A DNA stretch of 64,000 nt from a virus, in the IMG/VR virus record IMGVR_UViG_3300028569_002417, positions 1 to 64,000 of that record; one strand, 5' to 3'. Below, piece after piece: positions 14,313-23,230 of the stretch. The notes below the pieces were generated by a model. The model searched no databases and had not been told where the DNA came from. It worked only from the letters and a program-made list of their open reading frames with translations. Position 1 is the first letter of the stretch. Every line of letters starts with the position of its first letter. The translations under genes and the position numbers were made by a program.

Positions 14313-15098
14313 ATGTTGAAAATATCCAGAAAAGTTTTACACCCTAAAATAGATTTTTTTATACAAAAAATAATTTCTAGAAATAATATAAATTTTTGCA
14401 AATTAAATTTTGGATTTTGGAATACATTGTATCAAGTAGAAAAAAACAAAATACTTCCCAATTTTAATTCAATTATTGAACCAGATGGTTGGTTGAATCT
14501 TTATGGACATGAATTTCTTGATGAAATTAAAAAAATAATCAATCTATTGCCTCAAGAAAATATCACTTTTGCTGCCAGTGATGCTTCGGCTCCGCAAGTC
14601 ACACATTATGAAGCAGCGATTGTAAATCTCAATGACTTTATATTCAGTCATTTCCCTAATGACTTCCCAATTATAAAGGGATGGATTATGAAAGATTATG
14701 CACAAAAAAACGAACTAGAATATTTAGTCGAAATAATTGCTAAAAATCATGATGTTTTAGTAGTTGGTCTAGAACACACAAATCAATTAAGTTCAAAATT
14801 CAATTTTAGAAAATTTGAGCATTTAGAAATATCTTTTGAAGCAGGTAAGCAAAGACATGAAATTAAAGAAAAAATTAAAACAATGATTAAAAAAATGAAT
14901 GATCCTTGTGTGATATATCAAGCTGGAGAAAGTCTTTCGTTATGGTTTACTTATGAATTGCTAAAGGAAAATTGCAAACATAATAGTTTTGATTTTGGAC
15001 GTTGTTTGGACAAATGGTGCAAGGTTGATAAATTTTATGAGATTCTACCAGACATAAAAGATCAACCGTGGCAAAAATTTATATTATTGAAGTCTTAA
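14313..15098 (+). CDS. Possible GT-D-fold glycosyltransferase
   Basis: 261 aa. A-A-S-D-A-S-A-P near residue 88-95, and near residue 208 Y-Q-A-G-E-S-L-S-L-W-F with F-D-F-G-R-C-L-D-K-W, resemble the GT-D (DUF1792) fold, in which a late I-D-x-G segment closes the sugar-nucleotide site. This is pattern-level similarity only. Convergent overlap of 15 nt with the next gene. Confidence 0.45.
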   Translation: MLKISRKVLHPKIDFFIQKIISRNNINFCKLNFGFWNTLYQVEKNKILPNFNSIIEPDGWLNLYGHEFLDEIKKIINLLPQENITFAASDASAPQVTHYEAAIVNLNDFIFSHFPNDFPIIKGWIMKDYAQKNELEYLVEIIAKNHDVLVVGLEHTNQLSSKFNFRKFEHLEISFEAGKQRHEIKEKIKTMIKKMNDPCVIYQAGESLSLWFTYELLKENCKHNSFDFGRCLDKWCKVDKFYEILPDIKDQPWQKFILLKS

Positions 15099-15845
15099 GT
15101 TTTTTGCAATAAAAAACTGATAAAATTCCTGTAAGCAAAGTTTTTTCCATTTTATGTCATATCCTGTATAATGGACCGTTTGCTGAAATACAACATCTTC
15201 TTTTTCCAAAGATAATCTTGGAACATTAATTTTTGGATTTTTATTTATTTGCATATTTTTCAATTTATAAAATAAACTACAACAATGTTCATCGGTAGCT
15301 GTTTTGTCATAAAAATATTTTTCATGAATATTAAACAATTCATTTGTTACATCCATAGATGGATTAGGTATCCAAACCATTCCTGCATTATGAATGTAAT
15401 TTATTTCTATAGGAAGTGGACATTTAGTATTACTTTGTATGTCTCCGCCGCTAAAAGATTGGAAGAAATAAAATGGTTGATCCCATTGCAATTCTTCTTC
15501 CATAAAGGGATTAATTATAATAATGTCTGCATCCAGATACATACATGGCTCTGACAAAAGACCGTACATGTATAATTTTCCAAGATGATTTGATTCAAAA
15601 TTAAATTTATGATATATTATATTATCATGATCTTCATGTTTTTCATTTGTTATAACATGTAGTTTAGATTTAGGATATAAAATTTTTATTTGTTTGGCAA
15701 GCTGATGAAGAAGTAAAATTTGTATTTCTTGATATTCAAGCAAATTTCTTGTTTTTATATTTGGAAGCCAAGAAGGAGGAGGTTCCATTTCATTTTTTGT
15801 CCATCTCATGGTTATAAAATGATTTATTTCGATTTTTTTGATCAT
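15084..15845 (-). CDS. GT-A-fold glycosyltransferase (DxD)
   Basis: 253 aa. C-M-Y-L-D-A-D-I-I-I-I-N-P near residue 98-110 is the DxD metal/sugar-nucleotide motif of GT8-like enzymes. H-N-A-G-M-V-W-I-P near 150 is the typical acceptor-side strand and Q-T-V-H-Y-T-G near 225 a C-terminal metal-ligand His region. It probably adds a hexose to a surface or virion glycan. Confidence 0.7.
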   Translation of the reverse strand: MIKKIEINHFITMRWTKNEMEPPPSWLPNIKTRNLLEYQEIQILLLHQLAKQIKILYPKSKLHVITNEKHEDHDNIIYHKFNFESNHLGKLYMYGLLSEPCMYLDADIIIINPFMEEELQWDQPFYFFQSFSGGDIQSNTKCPLPIEINYIHNAGMVWIPNPSMDVTNELFNIHEKYFYDKTATDEHCCSLFYKLKNMQINKNPKINVPRLSLEKEDVVFQQTVHYTGYDIKWKKLCLQEFYQFFIAKNLRLQ

Positions 15846-15912
15846 TTTTACTCAATTTTTAATATTGTCAATAGATCATAGTTCAATTTTTTGTTGCATT
15901 AAAGAGGTCCAA

Positions 15913-16320
15913 ATGAAATGTACAATATGTAGCAATAGTTTTGGAAAATCTTTTGAAATAGCGAATATGGTTGGATGGCCCATAAAAGTAGCTGCCGATG
16001 GAAACATCGAATTAAAAAAATACAATCTAATACATTTCATTTGTGCCAATTATGGAGATGAAGAACTTCAGCCCGAAATGGAAAAATTACTTATTTCAAT
16101 TAAAATAAATAAAAAACCATATGTCTTGCTTGAGATAGGTAATTCATTTGGAGAAGGAAAGCAATTTTTTGGGTGTTTGTCTGTTGCTAAAAAAATATTG
16201 TCTACAAAAAAATGGAATTGTCTAGCCTCATATTCACTAGATGCATTTCCTGATTATAAGCAAGATTATCTTAATTATTGGATTGCGACCATTAAAAAAT
16301 TGGGGAAAAAATATGAATAA
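15913..16320 (+). CDS. Flavodoxin-fold protein
   Basis: 135 aa from the ATG at 15913 (AGAGG upstream). The N-terminal C-S-N-S-F-G-K-S-F-E-I-A resembles the FMN phosphate-binding loop, and L-I-H-F-I-C-A-N-Y-G-D-E-E-L and E-I-G-N-S-F-G-E-G follow the order of flavin-contact loops in flavodoxins. Length fits a flavodoxin. The stop overlaps the start of the PhyH-like gene, suggesting shared function; it could donate electrons, though PhyH enzymes normally need only 2-oxoglutarate. Confidence 0.5.
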   Translation: MKCTICSNSFGKSFEIANMVGWPIKVAADGNIELKKYNLIHFICANYGDEELQPEMEKLLISIKINKKPYVLLEIGNSFGEGKQFFGCLSVAKKILSTKKWNCLASYSLDAFPDYKQDYLNYWIATIKKLGKKYE

Positions 16321-17089
16321 AGAATATTTGAAAAATGGCTATTTTGTTTACAAAAATAAAATAAATCGTATTTTTCTTGAAAAAATAAAATATAAAATAA
16401 ACAAATTATTTAGTAGTGACAAGAATAAAGAAAATGATCAATTCGATCAGAACGTAATCGAATTGTTTGAAAATGATTTTCAAAAATTTATTGGATGCGC
16501 CCATGCTTCACAAAATTTATTTGAATTATATAAACTTTCTGTCAGCAATGATATACATGAAATATTAAAAGACTGTGGAATTAAAAATCCAAATATAAAT
16601 ACAAAACCACTACTTTTTTTTAGTTGCAAGTCAACTGCGAAGAAAGATAAAAATTGGAAATTAAAGGCACATCAAGATTGGCCAAGCACGATGGGAAGCT
16701 TAAATGGCGTAAGCATTTGGATACCATTTCAAGATACGTCAAAAGATTTAGGATGTTTAGAGCTTATACCAAAGTCGCACCTGCAAGGATATATTAAACA
16801 CACATTAGAAGATATACCAGTATTGGAATGCAATGAAGATGAATTTGTGCCAATAGAAATGAATGTTGGTGATGTTTTAGTTTTCAGTTGGTTTACAATA
16901 CACAAATCTGGAACCAACACTCACTCTGATAAAATTAGACTTTCTACGCATTTTAGATATAATGACTTAAGTGAACCAACATACGCACAAAGAAATTATT
17001 TTAGAAATAGAATAGATGAAACAAATTTTTGTGTTGATACTGATTTTCCTTCTTTGCAGCAAATTATGGAAACATTCAATGAACGATGA
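16313..17089 (+). CDS. Phytanoyl-CoA dioxygenase (PhyH)-like oxygenase
   Basis: 258 aa from the ATG overlapping the flavodoxin-like stop. A-H-Q-D-W near residue 120 gives the HxD iron ligands. The distal His is in T-I-H-K-S-G-T-N near residue 195-202, with the 2-oxoglutarate Arg in D-K-I-R-L-S-T-H. PhyH proteins in phage and polysaccharide loci hydroxylate sugars or lipids. Four nt overlap the next gene (ATGAACGATGA region). Confidence 0.75.
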   Translation: MNKEYLKNGYFVYKNKINRIFLEKIKYKINKLFSSDKNKENDQFDQNVIELFENDFQKFIGCAHASQNLFELYKLSVSNDIHEILKDCGIKNPNINTKPLLFFSCKSTAKKDKNWKLKAHQDWPSTMGSLNGVSIWIPFQDTSKDLGCLELIPKSHLQGYIKHTLEDIPVLECNEDEFVPIEMNVGDVLVFSWFTIHKSGTNTHSDKIRLSTHFRYNDLSEPTYAQRNYFRNRIDETNFCVDTDFPSLQQIMETFNER

Positions 17090-17918
17090 TGTATTGATTT
17101 ACGAATTGCAGAAATTATGTAAATTTCAATATAAAAATAAAGATGGCATTTGTACTTCTATTTCTTTTTTTGATCCTGACAATATATTTGAATCTACACT
17201 TAGACATAACTCTGATAGAAATAAAATTTTTAATATTTTAACAAAATTTCACAAATTAGAAGAATTGTCTCTAAGAAAGGCAAGAATCAATTTTTTCCCA
17301 CAAATTGAATCTCCAAATTTGAAATTTTTAGATTTAAGCTGTAATAATTTACACGAATGTGAATTTCTTAAATATTATCCTGAATTACAACACATTAATA
17401 TAGGATCTAACTTTATCAAGAATATTCCTGTGTTATCGGACAATGTAACAACATTAAAATTACATAAAAATATAATTACAGAACATCCATACATACCACC
17501 TAAAATACGATTCTTAAATCTTTTTTACAACAGATTTGAAAATTGCCCACAGTTAAAAAATTTTTCTGAATTGGAGATGTTCTGTTTTGGTGTTTCACCC
17601 ATTCAAAATATGCCAGATTTTCCAGATAAAATTAAATATATTATAATGCCATGCAATCAAATTTATTTTTTAGAGAACATTCAAAACTACAAAAACTTAG
17701 AGGTACTTCAAGTTTCCAAAAATAATATTAAACACTTACCAAAAGAAATAGGAGTGTCTAAAATAAAAGAATTATATTTATATAGAAATACAATTGAAAT
17801 TTTGCCAGATTCATTTTTTTTATTAAATTTGAAAAAATTAAATTTACAAGATAATCCAATTTGCAACAAAGAAATAATTAAAAAACATTTTAGTGAAATT
17901 GAATTTTTTCAAATATGA
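17079..17918 (+). CDS. Leucine-rich repeat protein
   Basis: 279 aa from the ATG at 17079. About nine LRR units spaced 20-24 residues, for example L-K-F-L-D-L-S-C-N-N-L, L-E-V-L-Q-V-S-K-N-N-I and L-K-K-L-N-L-Q-D-N-P-I. The two ends overlap neighbours by a few nt, placing it between the PhyH-like oxygenase and a GT. No signal peptide, so it is probably a cytoplasmic protein-binding scaffold. Confidence 0.8.
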   Translation: MNDDVLIYELQKLCKFQYKNKDGICTSISFFDPDNIFESTLRHNSDRNKIFNILTKFHKLEELSLRKARINFFPQIESPNLKFLDLSCNNLHECEFLKYYPELQHINIGSNFIKNIPVLSDNVTTLKLHKNIITEHPYIPPKIRFLNLFYNRFENCPQLKNFSELEMFCFGVSPIQNMPDFPDKIKYIIMPCNQIYFLENIQNYKNLEVLQVSKNNIKHLPKEIGVSKIKELYLYRNTIEILPDSFFLLNLKKLNLQDNPICNKEIIKKHFSEIEFFQI

Positions 17919-18673
17919 AAAAAATTTGCATATCTGCCGTCGAAAAAAGTTTTTTCAACTATGGCTTTAATATGTTTTCATCTTTCAAACACTTTCATCC
18001 AAATATTAAATGTATTTGTTGTGATTTTGGTTTAGAAAATTATCAAAAAAGATTTTTGAAAAAATTAGATGTTGAGGTGATAAAAGTTGATTATAAATTA
18101 AAAAATTTAAGATGCTCTGACATGATAATTTATGAATTTATTAAAAATAAAAATTGGGATAAAATCCTTTGGATTGATGCGGATACCATTTTGCTTTCTA
18201 GCATAGATGAAGTTTTTCAAAACACAGAAGAATTTGTAGCTGTGCCGGGGAGAAACAAAAATGGACTTATCCATTATACTAAAGATTTTTTAGGTTATGA
18301 AGAAAGCGATAACTTCTTATATTATTCTACTGGATTTTGGGTAACTAGCTCTAAAAAACTTCTATATGATTTTTCAGAATATTTGAAAAAGAATCCTAAT
18401 ACTACATTTGATTGTGTGCCAGTAACAAAAATTGTTAACCAGCATTATACTCACAAACACTTAGACGGGAACATTTACAATTTTGGTAGAGATTTAATTC
18501 CTATGGCTCAATTAAAAAACAATGAAATTTTTTATAAAATGAATGATGAAATTATTTACCCAAAACTTGTTCATTTTAGTTCTTGTGATGATGGTAAAAG
18601 ACTTGAATCTGACATAATTAAAATATTTTTTGAAAGGAATATCCAAGTAAAATGGCAAATAAAAATGTTGTAA
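17915..18673 (+). CDS. GT-A-fold glycosyltransferase (DxD)
   Basis: 252 aa. I-L-W-I-D-A-D-T-I-L-L near residue 84-94 is the DxD motif. Y-Y-S-T-G-F-W-V near 144 and K-L-V-H-F-S-S-C near 210 fit the GT8-like architecture. ATG overlaps the LRR stop (ATGA) and the 3' end overlaps the next gene by 22 nt. Confidence 0.7.
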   Translation: MKKICISAVEKSFFNYGFNMFSSFKHFHPNIKCICCDFGLENYQKRFLKKLDVEVIKVDYKLKNLRCSDMIIYEFIKNKNWDKILWIDADTILLSSIDEVFQNTEEFVAVPGRNKNGLIHYTKDFLGYEESDNFLYYSTGFWVTSSKKLLYDFSEYLKKNPNTTFDCVPVTKIVNQHYTHKHLDGNIYNFGRDLIPMAQLKNNEIFYKMNDEIIYPKLVHFSSCDDGKRLESDIIKIFFERNIQVKWQIKML

Positions 18674-19293
18674 TATTTGGTTGTAATGATACGGCAGCAT
18701 TGGCAAAGTTTTATCTTTTACATGATACAAATTACAAGCCAGTAGCTTTTACAGTAGATGCCAGCTATTTGAAAAACGATTCATATGAAGATTTACCAGT
18801 TGTTAGTTTTGAAAACATAGAGAAAAATTATCCGCCACAGTATTTTGATTTATTCGCACCCATTCATAGCAATCAACTAAGAGAAAATAAATTCCAAGAA
18901 GGAATTAAAAAGGGATATAATTTCATATCATATGTTAGCTCAAAAGCCACATGTTGGGGCAAAATTGGAATAAATTGTTTTGTTTTAGAAGACAATACCA
19001 TTCAGCCTTTTGTCGAAATAGAAGATAATTGTATACTATGGAGCGGAAATCATATCGGACACCATTCGACAATTAAACATTCGACTTTTGTTTCATCACA
19101 TGTTGTAGTTTCAGGACATTGCACAGTAAAAAGTTATTGCTGGCTAGGAGTTAATGCTACCATCAGAGATCACATTACAATCGAAGAAGGATGTTTGATA
19201 GGCATGGCATCTGTTGTAACTAAAAATACAAGTTCCTATAAAATATATTTCGGTAATCCAGCCAAGGAACAAGGAATATGTGGAAAAAATTAG
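18652..19293 (+). CDS. NeuD-like hexapeptide acyltransferase
   Basis: 213 aa. N-terminal Rossmann-like V-V-I-F-G-C-N-D-T-A-A (residues 5-15), then a left-handed beta-helix from about residue 100 with H-I-G-H-H-S-T-I, V-V-V-S-G-H-C and C-L-I-G-M-A-S-V-V, ending F-G-N-P-A-K. This two-domain plan is typical of sugar N/O-acyltransferases such as NeuD/PglD. Confidence 0.8.
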   Translation: MANKNVVIFGCNDTAALAKFYLLHDTNYKPVAFTVDASYLKNDSYEDLPVVSFENIEKNYPPQYFDLFAPIHSNQLRENKFQEGIKKGYNFISYVSSKATCWGKIGINCFVLEDNTIQPFVEIEDNCILWSGNHIGHHSTIKHSTFVSSHVVVSGHCTVKSYCWLGVNATIRDHITIEEGCLIGMASVVTKNTSSYKIYFGNPAKEQGICGKN

Positions 19294-20153
19294 GTAAAAT
19301 TTATTCGATTCAGAATGATAATAAATTCATGCACAGTCATGCAAGCTATCCCACAATTGATGTCTTAGACGATAAAATTCGCATATATTTTTCATCGAGA
19401 GATAATCAAAATGTATCCAGAATATTTTATTTTGATTATAAAAACAAAAAAGTTTTTTCAAACAATAGCATTGTTGTTAATTCTGGGATCAAAGGAGAAT
19501 ATGATTGTGATGGAATAGCTCCCAGATGTATTGTAAACAATAATTCAAAAAAAATTATGTATACAATCGGATGGAATCAATGCAAAAGCTTTCCATACAG
19601 CTTATCTATTGGAATTTGCGAAAATAAAAATAATATATGGCAAAAAATAGGACAAGTTCTAGGAAGAAATAGATATGATAAAATATTTTGCACATCACCT
19701 CATGTTATTTATGAAAATAGAAAATATAAAATGTGGTATTGCTCCTGCAATGAATGGTCAAATAATGATCCTAATTATTTTATAAAATATACAGAATCAA
19801 AAAATGGCTATGATTGGGACATAAGCGATACCATCTGTATTTCTAAAAAAAATAAATCTTATGGATGGCCATATGTAATAAAAAAAAATAATTATTATAC
19901 AATGTATTATTGCTCTAGACATAATAATGAATTTAGAAAAAATCCCAGTAAATCATATAAAATTATGTGCGCTTATTCCCAAGATGGAATTAAATGGGAT
20001 TCAAAAAATCAACAAATCCTAAAGCCTTCAATAAAAAGCGACGACTGGGACAGCGAAATGGTATGTTACCCTGCTGTTCATGAAAATCTCATGTTTTATA
20101 ATGGAAATGGTTTTGGAAAAACAGGAATAGGAATTGCGACTAATTCTTCTTGA
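19278..20153 (+). CDS. Five-bladed beta-propeller glycosidase-like protein
   Basis: 291 aa. Repeated strands with Y-K-M-W-Y-C-S-C, Y-T-E-S-K-N-G-Y-D-W, Y-Y-T-M-Y-Y-C-S-R and A-Y-S-Q-D-G-I-K-W-D are the signatures of GH32/43/130-like propellers. Such proteins in glycan clusters act on or bind sugars. No signal peptide. It overlaps the acyltransferase by 16 nt and the convergent methyltransferase by 14 nt. Confidence 0.6.
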   Translation: MWKKLGKIYSIQNDNKFMHSHASYPTIDVLDDKIRIYFSSRDNQNVSRIFYFDYKNKKVFSNNSIVVNSGIKGEYDCDGIAPRCIVNNNSKKIMYTIGWNQCKSFPYSLSIGICENKNNIWQKIGQVLGRNRYDKIFCTSPHVIYENRKYKMWYCSCNEWSNNDPNYFIKYTESKNGYDWDISDTICISKKNKSYGWPYVIKKNNYYTMYYCSRHNNEFRKNPSKSYKIMCAYSQDGIKWDSKNQQILKPSIKSDDWDSEMVCYPAVHENLMFYNGNGFGKTGIGIATNSS

Positions 20154-20808
20154 TCACACATAATCCACAATAAAAATGCAAGCTTTCAATATGATTTCTA
20201 AAATCTAAGGATTTATTGTTTTTTAATATGTGTTTTTTCATACCAGCCGCCCTAACAGACTTGTTGGCTTTGTTGGTTTTTGTAACATTCCCATAAATGT
20301 TGACATTGTCAATTGTATTTTTCAAATAATTTATCGCATGTATTCCACATGCGCCTTTGTGATTCGAGTCATAACAATCAAGTAAGTCTTCCATACAATA
20401 AAAACCATTTGAATTAAGATGTGGAAAAAGAAACTCAAAACTTTTTACCAAATGATCCCATATGTGACTACCGTCATCAATTATGATATCGAAATTATAA
20501 TTTGATATTAATTCAAATAAAATACTATCATCTGATTGATCTCCAATTTTAACTTTTATTCTTTCTTCTTCATAATTTTTGCATTTCACATCAATATCAA
20601 GTCCTACTATATTAGAATTATAAAAATAATCCTTCCACATTCTTAATGACTTGCCATCCAATACTCCTATTTCCAAAATTGTCATTTTTTTTGATCTTAT
20701 TGATTTGAAATGATCTTCATAGTAACGACAATAATCGTGTCTATTAGAACTCTTATCGGTTCCATGTTTCAAAGCCAATTCTTCAAGATCAAATTCTATC
20801 TTAAGCAT
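20140..20808 (-). CDS. Class I SAM-dependent methyltransferase
   Basis: 222 aa. H-G-T-D-K near residue 14, I-L-E-I-G-V-L-D-G-K-S-L-R-M-W near 44 (SAM loop), G-L-D-I-D near 72 and I-I-I-D-D-G-S-H near 110. This layout fits macrocin-O-methyltransferase/cephalosporin-hydroxylase-like enzymes of sugar tailoring. Overlaps the aminotransferase-like gene by 13 nt. Confidence 0.7.
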   Translation of the reverse strand: MLKIEFDLEELALKHGTDKSSNRHDYCRYYEDHFKSIRSKKMTILEIGVLDGKSLRMWKDYFYNSNIVGLDIDVKCKNYEEERIKVKIGDQSDDSILFELISNYNFDIIIDDGSHIWDHLVKSFEFLFPHLNSNGFYCMEDLLDCYDSNHKGACGIHAINYLKNTIDNVNIYGNVTKTNKANKSVRAAGMKKHILKNNKSLDFRNHIESLHFYCGLCVIKKN

Positions 20809-21383
20809 AAAAACTTCCTTGATAAATCTGGATATTCATATTTTCTAACATTGTGATCTTTAATGCAATCTGCCAATACCATTCCTCTACTGGCCTGTTC
20901 TGGGGTCATGTACATGTTCCAACCCACAACATGAAAATATTCTTGTTCCAACAAAGGCTTTTCCTCTCTCCCCTCATACCTTGCAAGCTTAAACCACTTT
21001 ACAGCTTCTTCGTCATCCGTAAATATCATTCCGCCTTTTCCTATATTAATTATTTTATTTGCACTGAAAGATATACAATCAAATGTTCCAGATTTATACA
21101 TTTTTTTTATTAAACGACAAGCACTATCGTATATTGGATATGGTTTTAATTGATATGTACCTTCCCATTCAATATCTTCAAATAATACTTTCCCACCTGC
21201 ATGTATAACCGAACAAGGAACAGATATGTACGTTTTACAAGGTAAAACTACTTTTTCAACATTCAAATATTTACAGCATAAAAACAAAGCGTTTGTGCAA
21301 CTGTCAACTGCAACCGCATATGGACTGCCGACAAAATTTGCCATATATTCTTCAAATTGACAAATGACACTGTATGAATTCAT
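20796..21383 (-). CDS. DegT/DnrJ/EryC1-type aminotransferase-like protein (short)
   Basis: 195 aa, about half the usual 370. A-V-A-V-D-S-C-T-N-A-L (residues 23-33) is the PLP phosphate loop. F-S-A-N-K-I-I-N-I-G-K-G-G near 106-118 is the catalytic-Lys segment. The C-terminal small domain is largely missing. Either a minimal sugar aminotransferase or a truncated, decaying copy. Confidence 0.65.
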   Translation of the reverse strand: MNSYSVICQFEEYMANFVGSPYAVAVDSCTNALFLCCKYLNVEKVVLPCKTYISVPCSVIHAGGKVLFEDIEWEGTYQLKPYPIYDSACRLIKKMYKSGTFDCISFSANKIINIGKGGMIFTDDEEAVKWFKLARYEGREEKPLLEQEYFHVVGWNMYMTPEQASRGMVLADCIKDHNVRKYEYPDLSRKFLCLR

Positions 21384-21473
21384 AATTTTATAATAAAGTA
21401 TTTTTTTATTTTATGTTTTTTTGAAAATGCCACAATAAAATAAATTTCAATAAACATGTGATCCCTTGGCTTA

Positions 21474-22199
21474 TTATTCAAACATTTTCCACCATATTCT
21501 TTCAAACATGAATCCATGAGATTCATGCTTACTAGCAATACTGTGGCAATTGAAATAAAAATTTAGTGAGTGTTTCATTATTGCTTCTTTTTTAACTGCA
21601 AATATTCCACAGTAAAAAAAATTAAAAAAATCATTTTTACCAAAATCAGGATCTGGAAGACTAATCAAATTGCAAAAATGATTGATGACATCTTCACCAT
21701 GAGGAAGATTATGTAAATTACGATAATTATCACAAGTATGATTGATCCCATCATCCCAATGCCTAACTGGGGAAAGTGTATACCTACTAGCCTTTTCAAT
21801 AAAATAAGGAGTCAATGATGATTCCAAAACTTTTGGAGGAGGCAAATATTCATTCCACCTAATACTCAAAGGATATACAGATTCTTCCATACCACCATTT
21901 GCAATACCATAAACAAGATGAGAAAAATTTGGAGAATGATCCAAAGGATTACCTTGTGTGAAAATCACTATGTCAGAAAGCTTATCATACTCTTTTACAA
22001 TGTGACGCAAATAAGTTTCAGTCTCTCTTCCAGTATTATGACATTTATCCACAACTGTAATAATTGGATTGTCCAAAATTTTACGGTCTACTATGTCTGG
22101 CCCTTTATTGTAAATAATTACATTAATGTTCTTAGGCATAAAATCAAGCCATGCCAAACCTTCATTATATCTCGCTATAACCATAGTGATGTTTTGCAT
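21474..22199 (-). CDS. DUF3431-like glycosyltransferase-related protein
   Basis: 241 aa. V-I-A-R-Y-N-E near residue 7-13, V-I-I-Y-N-K-G near 27, N-T-G-R-E-T-E-T-Y-L near 55-64 and D-I-V-I-F-T-Q-G near 76 match the DUF3431 pattern common in capsule and LPS loci. H-S-L-N-F-Y-F near the C-terminus also fits. Biochemistry of the family is not established. Ends the glycan cluster. Confidence 0.7.
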   Translation of the reverse strand: MQNITMVIARYNEGLAWLDFMPKNINVIIYNKGPDIVDRKILDNPIITVVDKCHNTGRETETYLRHIVKEYDKLSDIVIFTQGNPLDHSPNFSHLVYGIANGGMEESVYPLSIRWNEYLPPPKVLESSLTPYFIEKASRYTLSPVRHWDDGINHTCDNYRNLHNLPHGEDVINHFCNLISLPDPDFGKNDFFNFFYCGIFAVKKEAIMKHSLNFYFNCHSIASKHESHGFMFERIWWKMFE

Positions 22200-22249
22200 A
22201 AATTAAATAAGTAAGAGCATACAAACAAAGAAAAAAATATCAAAAAATT

Positions 22250-23116
22250 CTATGATTTTCTTTTCTTGATCTCTTTAATTAGGTTTTCAATTAAATTAAT
22301 TGATTTATCAATCAAATCACTTTTACGCACATCGATATTGTTTTGGCTATATTTCTCTTTATATCCAAAAACATTTCCCTCTATGCAGTTTTCTGGTACA
22401 AAAATGCCACTGTAACGGCATTGATTGACAATTGGCATAATGGACTCTTTAGGACTGATGTAGTCTTGTGGCTTAGAATCTGCCATTGCTAATGGCATCC
22501 TTCGCCCAACATAGTCATCTGCACCATCATCTCCATGAATAAAAAATGCTCCTACTTTTCCTTCATAGTGGTTTTTCAAAAGATCACGATATTTTCCACT
22601 TTGTTCTGCTGCTATGGTCAGCTTTGGATTCTTAATGTCCTTTCCATAAATTTCTTTGGCATCTTCACGAGATAATGTCAAGTTAACACAAACAAGTCTG
22701 TCAAATAAAGCTTTGACTTGACTGCTTGGTCCATACCAATGAACTGGAGTAAAAACGACGAATCCGTCTGCCTCTTCCATTTTTTTATAGATATCTGCTT
22801 CATGCATGAGATCATTTGTTCCATCGCCTTTATCATAACAATCACAAGGATAATGGCAATGGAATCCATTGCTTGTTCCAATACATCCCTTACATGGACG
22901 GACTTGAGGATCAGTATCCATGACTTTTAGGTCAACAACTGTAAACTTGACATCTTTTGTTATTTCTTTTATTGCTTTTTTCATCAAGAAGCTTGTTTTG
23001 CTATCTCCTCCAGAACAAGAATTTTTTGTTCTTGGACTTCCTTGAAAAACAACAATTTTTATTTTATTGCTGTTGTTTTGAGTTGCTTCGGCAAGATATT
23101 CAATAAAACTGATCAT
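22250..23116 (-). CDS. NAD(P)H:FMN reductase/flavodoxin-fold protein with T4-like targeting peptide
   Basis: 288 aa from the ATG at 23116. N-terminus M-I-S-F-I-E-Y-L-A-E-A-T closely matches the T4 internal-protein leader pattern, with cleavage after L-A-E. Then I-V-V-F-Q-G-S-P-R-T-K-N-S (the FMN phosphate loop), C-K-G-C-I and C-H-Y-P-C-D-C-Y (Cys cluster, as in iron-sulfur flavoproteins), and F-T-P-V-H-W-Y-G-P-S near 130. A redox enzyme packaged in the head would be unusual. The longer upstream frame is antisense to the next gene. Confidence 0.75.
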   Translation of the reverse strand: MISFIEYLAEATQNNSNKIKIVVFQGSPRTKNSCSGGDSKTSFLMKKAIKEITKDVKFTVVDLKVMDTDPQVRPCKGCIGTSNGFHCHYPCDCYDKGDGTNDLMHEADIYKKMEEADGFVVFTPVHWYGPSSQVKALFDRLVCVNLTLSREDAKEIYGKDIKNPKLTIAAEQSGKYRDLLKNHYEGKVGAFFIHGDDGADDYVGRRMPLAMADSKPQDYISPKESIMPIVNQCRYSGIFVPENCIEGNVFGYKEKYSQNNIDVRKSDLIDKSINLIENLIKEIKKRKS

Positions 23117-23120
23117 ATAA

Positions 23121-23132
23121 ATTATATATTTA
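23121..23132 (-). promoter_or_regulatory. Late promoter-like motif upstream of tagged flavoprotein
   Basis: TAAATATATAAT on the minus strand, 4 nt before the ATG at 23116; no Shine-Dalgarno sequence. The same TAAATATATAA occurs upstream of the LAGLIDADG gene. Confidence 0.4.
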
Positions 23133-23164
23133 CAAGTTGGAATAAAATTTGGTCCTTTAAGAAC

Positions 23165-23193
23165 TTGACTTGGCAAATGGTCTTCTGTACTAT
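23165..23193 (+). promoter_or_regulatory. Strong sigma70-type promoter
   Basis: TTGACT (23165-23170), a 17-nt spacer and TACTAT (23188-23193). Predicted transcription start about 23200, leaving a 30-nt leader with AGAGGG before the ATG at 23231. A small inverted repeat GCAC-N5-GTGC lies just downstream of the -10 element. This implies recognition by unmodified host RNA polymerase. Confidence 0.65.
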
Positions 23194-23230
23194 TTTGTGT
23201 ACGCACTGTTTGTGCGCTAGAGGGTTTATC

